Below are positions 43,919-52,578 of a DNA stretch of 64,000 bases, piece after piece. The position numbers and the translations under genes were made by a program. The notes below the pieces were generated by a model. That model had not been told where the DNA came from and ran no database searches. It saw only the letters and a program-made list of their open reading frames with translations. Source of the DNA: Clostridiales bacterium UBA7001 (GTDB taxonomy: Bacteria; Bacillota; Clostridia; TANB77; CAG-508); the NCBI GenBank assembly GCA_002449785.1, contig DJXP01000019.1, positions 117,521 through 181,520 on the forward strand. Reading direction: 5' to 3'. The stretch's first letter is position 1. Every line of letters begins with the position of its first letter.

Positions 43919-44890
43919 ATGAATTTTACAGAGTTAAGAATAAAGATAAGACATTTTATTAAAAAAAATAGAAGATTAATTTTAATAATTGTATTATTAT
44001 GGTTAATTATTTTCTTAATAAATTTATTATTAGGTTTTAGAAAAGAGGAGCCTGTTGCAACAACTACATATGAACCACATGTGTCTGTAATGGATTCAAG
44101 TAAATCAACTCCTAAATCTTTACAGAATCCAATAGAAGAAAAAATTAAAAATTATGTTGATGCTTGTAATGAAGGAAATTTTGAAAAAGCTTATAATATG
44201 CTTTCTGATGATTGTAAAACATATTCATTTGATAATAATATTCAAAATTATGTTACTCATGTTAAAGTAAAAATGCCTATGCCAAAAAAATATTTTATAC
44301 AAGATTATTCTGAAACTAAACTTGGAAATAAAAGTATGTATATTTATGAAGTAAGATATACAGATGATTTTTTAGCTACTGGACTAACAAATAGTAATTA
44401 TTCATATATACCTGAAAAGTTTGTATTTTATAGAGATTCAGATGGAGTACTACAAATGAATATTGGCGACTTTTTATATCATGAAGATATAAAAAGTATT
44501 TCAGAAAATGAGTATTTAAAGGTAGATGTTGCTGATAAAGTAGTTGAATATGAAATTGAAAGATATAATGTTAAATTTACAAATAGGTCTGATAAAACAA
44601 TTGTAATTTCAGATAATCAAGAAGCTGATGAAGTTTTATTAGTATTACCTCAAGAAACTAGAAAGCTTGAAGGAGTTGAAAAAATTGTTTTAAAGCCTGG
44701 AGAATCATTAGATAAAGAATTAACTTTCTCAAAATATGCAGATGATGGAGATGTTTCTCAAAGTATATTATTCTCTAGTTTGAGAATTATGGAAAATTAT
44801 TCTGGTACAGAAGATGTTTCAGAAGATATAATTAAGCAAGAAATAGACAATGCAATTAAAATGAGCATGGAAGTGAAGGTAGATAAATAA
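43919..44890 (+). CDS. Single-pass NTF2-like protein, VirB8/TcpC candidate 2
   Basis: The 323-residue protein has a basic N-terminus, one membrane helix (about 20-38) and an NTF2-like segment (I-K-N-Y-V-D-A-C-N-E-G-N-F-E-K-A-Y, near 75-190). A second beta-rich domain (about 195-300) with L-K-P-G-E-S-L looks immunoglobulin-like, as in DUF4352-type proteins. TcpC of Gram-positive conjugation also has two stacked extracytoplasmic domains. The related preceding gene suggests a duplicated pair. GGAGG precedes the start. Its stop abuts the start of the ABC ATPase gene. Confidence 0.6.
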   Translation: MNFTELRIKIRHFIKKNRRLILIIVLLWLIIFLINLLLGFRKEEPVATTTYEPHVSVMDSSKSTPKSLQNPIEEKIKNYVDACNEGNFEKAYNMLSDDCKTYSFDNNIQNYVTHVKVKMPMPKKYFIQDYSETKLGNKSMYIYEVRYTDDFLATGLTNSNYSYIPEKFVFYRDSDGVLQMNIGDFLYHEDIKSISENEYLKVDVADKVVEYEIERYNVKFTNRSDKTIVISDNQEADEVLLVLPQETRKLEGVEKIVLKPGESLDKELTFSKYADDGDVSQSILFSSLRIMENYSGTEDVSEDIIKQEIDNAIKMSMEVKVDK

Positions 44891-45592
44891 ATGCCTTATA
44901 TAGAATTTAATAATGTTAATAAAGTATATAAAATGGGTGAAATCACAATAAATGCATTGAATAATGCCAATTTTCAAATAGAAAAGGGTGAATTAGTTGT
45001 AATTGTTGGACCGAGTGGAGCAGGAAAAACAACGTCTTTAAATATTTTGGGTGGTATGGATACAGTGTCATCTGGAAAAGTTATTGTCGATAGTAAAAGA
45101 ATAGATAAATTAAGAGGAAAAGAGTTAATAAAATATAGAAGAGAAGATATAGGATTTGTATTTCAATTTTATAATTTAGTACAAAATTTAACTGCTCTTG
45201 AAAATGTTGAATTAGCAACACAGATTTGTAGGAATTCTTTAAATCCAAGAGAAATATTAATAAAAGTTGGACTGGAAAATAGAATAAACAATTTTCCATC
45301 TCAACTTTCCGGTGGAGAACAACAAAGAGTTGCAATTGCAAGAGCAATTGCAAAAAATCCAAAATTATTATTATGTGATGAACCTACAGGTGCACTTGAT
45401 TATAATACAGGAAAACAAATATTAAAATTATTGCAGGATACTTGTAGAAAAGAAAAAATGACAGTTATTATAATAACTCATAATACAGCAATTACCCCAA
45501 TGGCAGATAAAATAATAAGCATAAAAAATGGAACGACAGAAAATATTGAAATTAATAATAATCCTAAATCAATTGATGATATAGAATGGTAA
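44891..45592 (+). CDS. Orphan ABC ATPase, FtsE/LolD/MacB type
   Basis: The 233-residue ATPase has Walker A G-P-S-G-A-G-K-T-T at 40-48, Q-loop F-V-F-Q-F-Y-N-L, signature L-S-G-G-E-Q-Q-R-V-A, Walker B L-L-L-C-D-E-P-T-G-A-L-D and the switch I-I-T-H-N. These identify the FtsE/LolD/MacB group, whose permeases have four helices and a large outer domain. No such permease is in this window. The gene starts directly after the stop of the VirB8-like candidate, so it is part of the secretion operon. It could energise wall hydrolase activation, as FtsE does, or serve an unlinked permease. Confidence 0.85.
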   Translation: MPYIEFNNVNKVYKMGEITINALNNANFQIEKGELVVIVGPSGAGKTTSLNILGGMDTVSSGKVIVDSKRIDKLRGKELIKYRREDIGFVFQFYNLVQNLTALENVELATQICRNSLNPREILIKVGLENRINNFPSQLSGGEQQRVAIARAIAKNPKLLLCDEPTGALDYNTGKQILKLLQDTCRKEKMTVIIITHNTAITPMADKIISIKNGTTENIEINNNPKSIDDIEW

Positions 45593-45620
45593 GAGAAATA
45601 ATTAATTATTTCTCTTTTTT
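45592..45620. terminator. Bidirectional terminator closing the secretion operon
   Basis: A perfect 24-bp palindrome (arms AGAGAAATAATT and AATTATTTCTCT) followed by T residues on the plus strand, overlapping the stop codons of the genes on both sides. Confidence 0.85.
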
Positions 45621-45787
45621 CTTTTTTCCTTTATTGAGGCTCTTTTATTTTTCCACCATTCATATATTAATCCACCTTCTTTAAACCAATTGTGGCTTTT
45701 TCCATAAAAAATAAAAAATCCAATAAATACAACAAAAAATATAATGACATTTACTAAAACATTTAACCAAAAATTATTCATAATCAA
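45602..45787 (-). CDS. Small single-pass membrane protein
   Basis: The 61-residue protein has one hydrophobic helix (about 9-27) followed by aromatic and basic residues (W-F-K-E-G-G-L-I-Y-E-W-W-K-N-K-R) and a Lys/Arg-rich tail. On the minus strand GAAGG lies before the ATG. The strongly amphiphilic layout argues for a real protein. It is convergent with the secretion operon and its function is unknown. Confidence 0.5.
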   Translation of the reverse strand: MIMNNFWLNVLVNVIIFFVVFIGFFIFYGKSHNWFKEGGLIYEWWKNKRASIKEKRKKRNN

Positions 45788-46085
45788 ACCTTCTTTTATT
45801 TTATTAATTATCTTAATTATATTATTTATTTACATAAAAATCAATATATATATTTTTTATACGTTATTAAACTATTTCAAAATTAAGTGCATTATTAATA
45901 TTACTTTATTCTATATATTTTAAACCATTATCTAGTAATATTAACATATATAATTTTTTGTAATATAATTGTAATTTAATTTCCAAAAAAAACTATTGAT
46001 ATAGAAATATAAATGTTATAAAATATAAATATAATGAAATAAAATGTTACAATTGTATTTCAAATAATTGTGAGGAGGGAGAAAA
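45788..46085. other. AT-rich spacer before the wall-hydrolase gene
   Basis: This region of about 300 bp has no ORF, RNA or clear hairpin that I can see. A weak promoter-like TGTTATAAA occurs near 46014-46022, about 65 bp before the hydrolase gene. Confidence 0.4.
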
Positions 46086-47408
46086 TTGAATAATAATAGT
46101 AATAATAATTCTAAATCTCTTTCTGAGCTTTTTAAAGAAGTGCAAGATATTAGGTATGGTCGTTCAAAACCAGAGAAAATAAAAACTGAATTTAGGAAAG
46201 AAGATATAAAATTTAATAGAATCTATGTTGTTGATCATAGATTTAATGCTGCAGGTGCAATAATTGGAATTTTATTTCTAGTTTTATTTGCAACATCAGT
46301 ACATAGTAATTATATATTTGCAACCTCTGAAGAAGAGAAAGTAGCAATCAATACTTTTGAAGAAAATAATAGCAAACTTAATATTATGAATATTATTTCA
46401 AATAATATTAGTGACTATACTACTAAAGAAATTTTAACTAAAGAAATTGATGTAGAGTATGAAACAGAATATATAGATAATAATAGTATGCCTAAAGGAG
46501 AAGAAAGAATAATACAAGCAGGAAAGTTTGGACAAGTTGATCAAACTGTAATTAAGACTTATGAAAATGGGGAACTAATAAGCGAAAGTATTATAAGTGA
46601 AATTATTAAACAAGAGCCTACAAAACAGATTATTGAAAAAGGTACATCTGAATTTTTATTCAATAAAAAGGTTCATTTGGGAGATACTGTATACACAACA
46701 GAAAAGATTATTCTATATGAAAAGCCTTCTGAGGATGAAAAAGCAATTTGTTATGTACATCAATACATAGATGTGAAATTATTATCTGAAGAAAATGGTT
46801 GGTGTTTTATTAAAGTTGATGGAATTGATGGATATATTAGGGGAGACTATATTACATCTGTTTCTTTAAATCCAGAAATTGTTGAACTATCTAGAAAGAA
46901 ACGTATAGAATTATCTTTTAAATTTGATATGGAGGTAAATAAGCCTAGTGGTTTAACAAGAAATGATTTTGTAAAAGTTTTATCTGGGCATCAAGAAGAT
47001 ACAGAAAAAATATTTGAGCAAAATGCAGGACTTTTTTTTGATATAGAGCAAAAATATAATGTGAATGGATTATTCTTAGCATCTATGGGAATACATGAAA
47101 GCAACTGGGGAAAATCTAATATTGCTAAACAAAAAAGAAACTTATTCGGATATGGTTCATATGATTCTTCTGCTTTTGAATCTTCATATACATTTGAGAG
47201 TTATCAATATGGTATAGAATTAGTAGCAAAAGTACTATCAAAGTATTATTTAAATGAACCAGGAACTATAATTTATGATGGTGAAACAGCTGTTGGAAGT
47301 TATTATAATGGACCAACCATTTCTGGAGTAAACATTAGATATGCATCTGATCCAAACTGGGCTAATAAAGTGTTTTCTATAATGGAAAGTTTATATAAAA
47401 AAATATAA
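46086..47408 (+). CDS. G5-SH3-glucosaminidase cell-wall hydrolase
   Basis: The 440-residue protein starts at TTG after AGGAGGG. It has a cytoplasmic N-terminus of about 50 residues, one membrane helix (about 55-78), a G5 domain (about 111-187, with K-E-I-D-V-E-Y-E-T and Q-A-G-K-F-G), an SH3b-like domain (about 200-258) and a C-terminal GH73 glucosaminidase (about 300-440). The motif G-I-H-E-S-N-W-G-K-S-N-I-A contains the catalytic Glu338. Type IV systems need a VirB1-like hydrolase to open the wall, and its position just after the apparatus genes fits that role. It also could be a general autolysin. It has its own upstream region. Confidence 0.85.
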   Translation: MNNNSNNNSKSLSELFKEVQDIRYGRSKPEKIKTEFRKEDIKFNRIYVVDHRFNAAGAIIGILFLVLFATSVHSNYIFATSEEEKVAINTFEENNSKLNIMNIISNNISDYTTKEILTKEIDVEYETEYIDNNSMPKGEERIIQAGKFGQVDQTVIKTYENGELISESIISEIIKQEPTKQIIEKGTSEFLFNKKVHLGDTVYTTEKIILYEKPSEDEKAICYVHQYIDVKLLSEENGWCFIKVDGIDGYIRGDYITSVSLNPEIVELSRKKRIELSFKFDMEVNKPSGLTRNDFVKVLSGHQEDTEKIFEQNAGLFFDIEQKYNVNGLFLASMGIHESNWGKSNIAKQKRNLFGYGSYDSSAFESSYTFESYQYGIELVAKVLSKYYLNEPGTIIYDGETAVGSYYNGPTISGVNIRYASDPNWANKVFSIMESLYKKI

Positions 47409-47428
47409 TATATAGATAGGAGTATCAT

Positions 47429-48262
47429 TTGGAAAAGAAAAGAATAAGCAGAAAACTTTTATTATTAATAGATGTTTTATTACTTATAGTATCTATAATT
47501 GCTTATAAATATATATATAAAGTTGAAACATGTAAATTAATATATGCTGATCAAACAGAAAAGTTCGTTGCACAAAATGCTACACCAATTTTTAAATTAG
47601 ATAAAATTGTTTTATATAGTAGTGCTAATTGGATTGATAATAGTAATGGAAAACTAAGAAATATAGATATTAGTCAATTTACTGATATTGAAATATTTAT
47701 AAATAATTTAAGTAAAATAGATAAAATAACACCTGAAAATACTGTAAGTAAGCTTTATATTGATAATATAAGTATTCAGTGCGAAGAAGAAAACGGTGAA
47801 AAAATATTTAATTACAAAAATCCATTTTATTCTGGAAAATTTGTGGATTTAAATAATTATGATAATGATAAAATTATATTTAATATTCCTTTATCTAATG
47901 AGGAAAATGAAAATTCAAATTATGATGAAAGTACATTTTATACAGATTGTTCAAATCCAATTTCATTAGGATATATTAATAAAAATTTGTTAACAGGATG
48001 TATGGTAGATGGAACTAATGCTTCTATATCTGCAAATGGTACAATATTAAAAATGGCTGGAGTAGATGTGAAGGAGTTAAAATCAGTTATTAAATTTTCA
48101 ATACATTTAATTAATAATTATGATGAAGAATTTGTTTGTAATTTAGAAATTAATAATGATTTAGAAAGTGAAACAGAAGGTGATGAAGGAATTTATAGTG
48201 GAAACATTATAAAAGTAATTGATACTAGAGATGCAAAATATGATTTTTTAAAAATTAATTAG
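47429..48262 (+). CDS. Anchored hypothetical protein, related to the one at 49052
   Basis: The 277-residue protein starts at TTG after AGGAG. It has one N-terminal helix (about 9-27) and a beta-rich extracytoplasmic region with S-Q-F-T-D-I-E-I-F-I-N-N-L-S-K and L-G-Y-I-N-K-N-L-L. The overall arrangement and several motifs (D-I-E-I-F-I / D-I-Y-M-Y-I; L-K-S-V-I-K-F / L-K-F-N-V-S-F; G-T / G-G before the last domain) recur in the protein at 49052. No family is recognised. It is 20 bp after the wall hydrolase gene, so the two are probably cotranscribed. Confidence 0.68.
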   Translation: MEKKRISRKLLLLIDVLLLIVSIIAYKYIYKVETCKLIYADQTEKFVAQNATPIFKLDKIVLYSSANWIDNSNGKLRNIDISQFTDIEIFINNLSKIDKITPENTVSKLYIDNISIQCEEENGEKIFNYKNPFYSGKFVDLNNYDNDKIIFNIPLSNEENENSNYDESTFYTDCSNPISLGYINKNLLTGCMVDGTNASISANGTILKMAGVDVKELKSVIKFSIHLINNYDEEFVCNLEINNDLESETEGDEGIYSGNIIKVIDTRDAKYDFLKIN

Positions 48263-48276
48263 TATAACAATTGATA

Positions 48277-48314
48277 AGAGGGATACAACCGAATACTTAT
48301 TTTGGATGTATCCC
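48277..48314. other. Stem-loop downstream of the anchored protein gene
   Basis: A 12-bp stem AGGGATACAACC/GGATGTATCCCT (one mismatch) with a 14-base loop. No T run follows, so it is not a classical terminator. It may protect the mRNA 3' end. Confidence 0.5.
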
Positions 48315-48324
48315 TAAAAATATG

Positions 48325-48353
48325 TTGATTTTTCGTAAGAATTCGTTTATAAT
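48325..48353 (+). promoter_or_regulatory. Promoter of tRNA-Arg(CCT)
   Basis: TTGATT, 17 bp and TATAAT end 19 bp before the tRNA 5' end. Confidence 0.75.
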
Positions 48354-48372
48354 TTATATGATTAATTAAAAT

Positions 48373-48426
<54 letters not shown>

Positions 48427-48448
<22 letters not shown>

Positions 48449-48585
48449 TGAACGAAGAGAATGGTGAGACCACTAATAAAAGGGACTCGAAAAGGAGTGG
48501 CCTGAATGAAATGAAGGCAAAAATAGTCCAGTGAACTATTTTTACGACGCGGCTTGTCGAGTCCCTCTGGGCACACCATGAACGA
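48427..48585 (+). repeat. Integration scar: 29-bp duplication of the tRNA-Arg(CCT) 3' end
   Basis: Positions 48427-48455 and 48557-48585 are identical over 29 bp, from TCGAGTCCC in the T-arm through CCA and on to ATGAACGA. They flank a 101-bp insert with no gene. The insert contains AGGGACTCGA (48481-48490), an inverted copy of the repeat's first 10 bp, and a hairpin AAAAATAGTCCAGTGAACTATTTTT. This is the expected trace of a tRNA-targeting mobile element that left or was mostly deleted. Confidence 0.75.
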
Positions 48586-48597
48586 TAGGAGCATAAT

Positions 48598-49059
48598 TTG
48601 AACGAAAAATTTATGAAAGAAGCCTTAAAAGAGGCCCAAAAAGCTCTTGAACAAGAAGAAGTTCCTGTTGGAGCTGTTATAGTTAAAGATGGAAAGATAA
48701 TATCAAGAGCTCATAATATAAAAGAACAAAAAAATGATGCTACATGTCATGCAGAAATAATAGCTATTAAAAAAGCGTGTAAAAAATTGAATTCTTGGAG
48801 ATTAATAGATTGTGAAATGTATGTTACACTTGAACCATGTTCAATGTGTGCTGGTGCATTAATAAATTCAAGAATTAAAAAATTATATATTGGAACAACA
48901 GATGAAAAGACTGGTGCTTGTGGATCAGTTTTAAATTTACTCGAAGACTATAAATTTAATCATAAAATAGAAACTCATAAATATATATTAAAAGAAGAAT
49001 GTGAAAAAATTTTAAAAGATTTTTTTAAATTCTTAAGGGAGAGAAATAAGAATGGATAA
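48598..49059 (+). CDS. tadA: tRNA-specific adenosine deaminase
   Basis: The 153-residue zinc deaminase starts at TTG after AGGAG. It has the H-A-E motif (51-53, zinc ligand and catalytic Glu) and P-C-S-M-C (Cys81 and Cys84, zinc ligands), along with the N-terminal M-K-E-A-L-K-E-A and V-P-V-G-A-V-I pattern of TadA. It converts A34 to inosine in tRNA-Arg(ACG), whose gene is in this window at 8557. It overlaps the next gene by 8 bp. Its start lies just 12 bp after the tRNA-derived repeat, so the scar now supplies its upstream region. Confidence 0.93.
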   Translation: MNEKFMKEALKEAQKALEQEEVPVGAVIVKDGKIISRAHNIKEQKNDATCHAEIIAIKKACKKLNSWRLIDCEMYVTLEPCSMCAGALINSRIKKLYIGTTDEKTGACGSVLNLLEDYKFNHKIETHKYILKEECEKILKDFFKFLRERNKNG

Positions 49060-49786
49060 AAATCTATTAAAGAGATGTTTATTTCTTTTATTTTTAATAA
49101 TTATTATAATGATAGTTTTATATATTATGGCTAGATATGATGAAGAAGGTGAGAAGAATTTGCCTTTTTCAATTAGCAAAATTTTGATAGTTAGTACAGT
49201 AAATGGACAAGCAAATGATGATTTAGAAAATATATGGAATATAAATATTGAACAAGTTAATGATATTTATATGTATATAGATAGAGCTGATAATATAGAA
49301 GAAACAATTAAAGAAATAAAGTTTAATAATTTTATAGTGAATAAACAACCTGAAATAGGTGAACTTAAATTATTAAGACCAACTGGTGAACTTTCAAATT
49401 TATATGTTCAAAGTGAGCAAAACTATTTAGATAGTGAAATAGTTTATTTAGGTGGTTTAATAGATGATATGAAATCATTAGAAATATCAAATACAGGTGG
49501 TATACTTGGTTTTAGATTTGCTCTAGAAAATTTAGGTACATTTATTTCAAATGAGAATGAAGAAATAAATTATGATGGAAGGTTACTTTCTAATTTAGGA
49601 ATTACAGATATTGAAAAACTAAAATTTAATGTCAGTTTTGATGTTACAATAAAAACAAGTAAAAATATAAGTTATAATGGAAATATAAATTTAGATATGC
49701 CTGCCCCAAATATTATTACTGAAGGAAACTCTAATATAGAAATTACAGATTTTTCTAATGTTATATTTAAGAGGATAAAAGATTAA
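49052..49786 (+). CDS. Anchored hypothetical protein, related to the one at 47429
   Basis: The 244-residue protein has one N-terminal helix (about 9-27) and a beta-rich outer region with D-I-Y-M-Y-I-D-R-A-D, Y-L-G-G-L-I-D-D-M and L-G-I-T-D-I-E-K-L-K-F-N. It follows tadA with an 8-bp overlap, so translation is coupled. The likeness to the 47429 product suggests a duplication now separated by tRNA-Arg and tadA. No family is recognised. Confidence 0.68.
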   Translation: MDKNLLKRCLFLLFLIIIIMIVLYIMARYDEEGEKNLPFSISKILIVSTVNGQANDDLENIWNINIEQVNDIYMYIDRADNIEETIKEIKFNNFIVNKQPEIGELKLLRPTGELSNLYVQSEQNYLDSEIVYLGGLIDDMKSLEISNTGGILGFRFALENLGTFISNENEEINYDGRLLSNLGITDIEKLKFNVSFDVTIKTSKNISYNGNINLDMPAPNIITEGNSNIEITDFSNVIFKRIKD

Positions 49787-49795
49787 TAAAAACTA

Positions 49796-49824
49796 TTGCA
49801 AAATAAGTAAAACCATTATATAAT
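49796..49824 (+). promoter_or_regulatory. Promoter of the SRP RNA gene
   Basis: TTGCAA, exactly 17 bp, and TATAAT end 16 bp before the RNA hairpin. The -35 begins just past the stop of the preceding gene. Confidence 0.8.
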
Positions 49825-49840
49825 TTGTGTTATATTTAGT

Positions 49841-49964
49841 GGCTTTTCTTAAGGAAGGTATGCTTCAATAAAAAGCTATGAATCTCGTCAGGTTCGGAAG
49901 AAAGCAGCGATAAGTAGTGTATTTATGTGATTCGCATGCCTTCCTTAAGGAAAGCCTTTTTTTT
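49841..49964 (+). ncRNA. ffs: Small bacterial SRP RNA (4.5S type) with its terminator
   Basis: A long hairpin forms from GGCTTTTCTTAAGGAAGG and its complement CCTTCCTTAAGGAAAGCC. At the tip lies the conserved domain IV sequence (GTCAGGTTCGGAAGAAAGCAG, shown here in part: GGTTCGGAAGAAAGCAG), which binds Ffh. The T run after the hairpin serves as terminator. Location just upstream of dnaX is the usual Firmicute order. The RNA joins Ffh in signal recognition and membrane targeting. Confidence 0.93.
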
Positions 49965-49981
49965 AAAGAAGGAGGTAATAA

Positions 49982-51565
49982 ATGGCGTATACTGCACTTT
50001 ATAGAGATTTTAGGCCACTAAAATTCTCAGATATGGTTGGACAAGAACATATAACAAGAACACTAAAAAATCAAATAATTGCTGGAAGAGTTGGACACGC
50101 ATATCTTTTTAATGGCGGTAGAGGAACAGGAAAAACAACTTCAGCAAAAATACTTGCAAGAGCTGTTAATTGCTTAAATCCGATACAAGGAGAACCTTGT
50201 AATGAATGCGAAATTTGTAAAGAAATATTGGATGGCTCTTTAACAGATATTGTAGAGATGGACGCTGCATCTAATAATGGTGTAGATGATATTAGACAAA
50301 TTCGTGATGAAGTGAATTTTTTACCTACTAAAGCTAAGTATAGAGTTTATATTATTGATGAGGTTCATATGTTATCTATTGGGGCTTTTAATGCATTACT
50401 TAAAACACTTGAAGAACCTCCTACACATGTTAAATTTATTTTAGCAACAACCGAACCACAAAAATTACCTACCACAATTCTTTCAAGATGTCAGAGGTTT
50501 GATTTTAAGAAAATTCCGGAAAATGATATTATTAAAAGATTAAAAGTAATTTGTAAAGAAGCGAATATAAATGTTAATGAAGAAGCATATAAAATAATGG
50601 CCGTTCTTTCTGAAGGACATATGAGAGATGCAATAAGCATTTTGGAAAGATGTAGTCAAGAAAATACAGATTATATTACAGCAAATGAAGTTAAAGAATT
50701 AGTAGGGCTTCCAAGTATAGAATATATAAGTAAATTAGCTTCAGGCATTTTAGAATACGATGTCAGCAAATGTTTAACTACAATTGATGAAGTTATAAAT
50801 GATGGAAAAGATTTATATAATTATTTATGGGAAGTAATCAAATATTTTAAAGATTTATTAGTATATAAATCAACTAAAAAATTAAGTCTGTATTCAGAAG
50901 AAGAATTAGAAGAAATAAAAAGATTATCTGATAGTATAAATGAGGAGAGAGTATTAAATATTATTTATAGTTTATCAGATTTAGAAAGTGACCTAAAGTG
51001 GTCATCACAAACTACTATTATGTTTCAAACAGGGATTATAAAATTATGTAGAAGAGATAGCAGTATAAAGTCTAATGGAATTGATGTTAAAGAAATTGAA
51101 AAAATTATTGATGAAAAAATCAAAAATTTAAATGTTAATATTAGTAATAGCAATAAAGTTGTAAATAGTCCAAATAATAATTTAAATATGACTAATAACA
51201 GAAAAGAAGAACATCAAAACGATCAAACTCAAAAAAATAATTCTTCAACAGATATGGTTTGGAAAAAAATAGTAGATAATCTTAAGAGAAATGGAAAAAT
51301 TAGATTATATACAGCTTTAATAAATACAAGAATAAATGAATTAAATGATTTAGTATGGGAGATAGAATTTTCAAATGGATTAACAGCTTTTAATGAAAGA
51401 GTTCTAGAAATGCCTGAAAATAAAAATGAACTTGTAAAAGAGGCTTTAAAAATCACTGGAAAAGAAATTAATTTCAAACTAAAAAAAGGTAAAGGTGATG
51501 GAGTTCTAGATAAACCTAAATCTCCTATAAGTGATTTAGGTATAGATATAAATATAATAGATTAA
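49982..51565 (+). CDS. dnaX: DNA polymerase III subunit gamma/tau
   Basis: The 527-residue clamp-loader ATPase has F-S-D-M-V-G-Q-E-H, Walker A G-G-R-G-T-G-K-T-T (44-52), four zinc-ligand Cys (C-x8-C-x2-C-x2-C near 64-80), D-E-V-H (Walker B) and S-R-C-Q-R-F. The domain III and C-terminal Asn-rich linker (about 380-420) and tail match the tau form. AAGGAGG precedes the ATG. It loads the sliding clamp at the replication fork. Confidence 0.95.
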   Translation: MAYTALYRDFRPLKFSDMVGQEHITRTLKNQIIAGRVGHAYLFNGGRGTGKTTSAKILARAVNCLNPIQGEPCNECEICKEILDGSLTDIVEMDAASNNGVDDIRQIRDEVNFLPTKAKYRVYIIDEVHMLSIGAFNALLKTLEEPPTHVKFILATTEPQKLPTTILSRCQRFDFKKIPENDIIKRLKVICKEANINVNEEAYKIMAVLSEGHMRDAISILERCSQENTDYITANEVKELVGLPSIEYISKLASGILEYDVSKCLTTIDEVINDGKDLYNYLWEVIKYFKDLLVYKSTKKLSLYSEEELEEIKRLSDSINEERVLNIIYSLSDLESDLKWSSQTTIMFQTGIIKLCRRDSSIKSNGIDVKEIEKIIDEKIKNLNVNISNSNKVVNSPNNNLNMTNNRKEEHQNDQTQKNNSSTDMVWKKIVDNLKRNGKIRLYTALINTRINELNDLVWEIEFSNGLTAFNERVLEMPENKNELVKEALKITGKEINFKLKKGKGDGVLDKPKSPISDLGIDINIID

Positions 51566-51584
51566 AATTATGGAGGAAAAAATT

Positions 51585-51929
51585 ATGAGTAAAAGAGGTG
51601 GATTCCCAGGAGGAATGGGAGGATTTGGAGGAATGAACATTAATCAGCTTATGAAAGAAGCTAAAAAAATGCAAGCTGACATGGAAAAATCTCAAGAAGA
51701 ATTAGGAGCAAAGGAATTTGATGCAACAGCAGGTGGTGGAGCTGTATATGTAAAAGTTACAGGAAATAAAGTAGTAAAAGAAATTAAAATAGAAAAAGAT
51801 GTTGTAGATCCAGATGATGTAGAAATGCTACAAGATTTAATATTAACAGCAACAAATGAAGCATTAAGAAAAGTTGATGAAGCTCAAGCAGCGTCACTTG
51901 GAAAATATAATATTCCAGGAATTATGTAA
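51585..51929 (+). CDS. ybaB: YbaB/EbfC nucleoid-associated protein
   Basis: The 114-residue protein starts at the ATG at 51585, after GGAGG; an in-frame ATG 15 bases earlier lies in the site. A Gly/Met/Phe-rich N-terminus (F-P-G-G-M-G-G-F-G-G-M) leads into the family core (M-K-E-A-K-K-M-Q-A-D-M-E-K, then V-T-G-N-K-V-V-K and L-I-x-x-A-T-N-E-A). YbaB dimers bind DNA without clear specificity and are usually placed between dnaX and recR, as here. Confidence 0.92.
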   Translation: MSKRGGFPGGMGGFGGMNINQLMKEAKKMQADMEKSQEELGAKEFDATAGGGAVYVKVTGNKVVKEIKIEKDVVDPDDVEMLQDLILTATNEALRKVDEAQAASLGKYNIPGIM

Positions 51930-51976
51930 ATAAATTGTTTTTGGAAAATTAACATAATATAAGGAAGGATTAAGAA

Positions 51977-52576
51977 ATGTCATATTATTCACCTTCAATA
52001 GAAAAACTAATAGAAAGTTTTGAAAAATTGCCAAGCATAGGTCATAAAACAGCTCAAAGATTAGCTTTTTATATGTTAGACTTAAGTCAAGAAGAAGTAG
52101 AAGATTTTACAAATTCAATATTAAATGCTAAAAAGAATCTACATTTTTGTTCTAAATGTTTTAATATTTCAGATACAGATCCATGTAATATTTGTAGTAA
52201 TCCAAAAAGAGATGGTTCTATTATTTGTGTGGTTGAAGATGTTAGAGATGTAATTGCGATGGAACGAACACATGAATTTGGTGGAGTATATCATGTTTTG
52301 CATGGTTCAATTTCTCCAATGAATGGAATTGGTCCGGATGATATAAAAATAAAGGAATTATTATCAAGAACAATGAATGGTGATGTTAAAGAAGTTATTT
52401 TAGCAACCAATCCAAGAGTTGAAGGGGAGGCAACATCAATGTATATATCAAAACTCTTAAAACCTCTTGGAATAAAAACAACAAGGATTGCAAGAGGAAT
52501 ACCAGTTGGTGGCGATTTAGAATATACCGATGAAATTACACTTACAAAAGCATTAGAAGGAAGAAGTGAAATATAA
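51977..52576 (+). CDS. recR: Recombination protein RecR
   Basis: The 199-residue protein has the N-terminal helix-hairpin-helix (L-P-S-I-G-H-K-T-A-Q-R-L-A-F), a four-Cys zinc finger (C-S-K-C and C-N-I-C, near 57-72) and a Toprim domain (V-V-E-D-V-R-D and T-N-P-R-V-E-G-E-A-T). RecR works with RecF/RecO to load RecA on gapped DNA. AAGGA precedes the ATG. The gene ends the dnaX operon, with a terminator 5 bp on. Confidence 0.95.
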   Translation: MSYYSPSIEKLIESFEKLPSIGHKTAQRLAFYMLDLSQEEVEDFTNSILNAKKNLHFCSKCFNISDTDPCNICSNPKRDGSIICVVEDVRDVIAMERTHEFGGVYHVLHGSISPMNGIGPDDIKIKELLSRTMNGDVKEVILATNPRVEGEATSMYISKLLKPLGIKTTRIARGIPVGGDLEYTDEITLTKALEGRSEI

Positions 52577-52578
52577 TA

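Noticed and set aside
44891..45592. Macrolide or lantibiotic exporter ATPase
   Set aside because: The ATPase type could fit, but no permease or resistance context exists and the gene is coupled to the secretion operon.
48277..48314. Rho-independent terminator
   Set aside because: The stem is good but no T run follows on the plus strand, so it is kept only as a stem-loop.
49982..51565. Programmed frameshift in dnaX giving gamma and tau
   Set aside because: Runs of A occur, as everywhere in this AT-rich DNA, but I see no convincing slippery site with a downstream hairpin.
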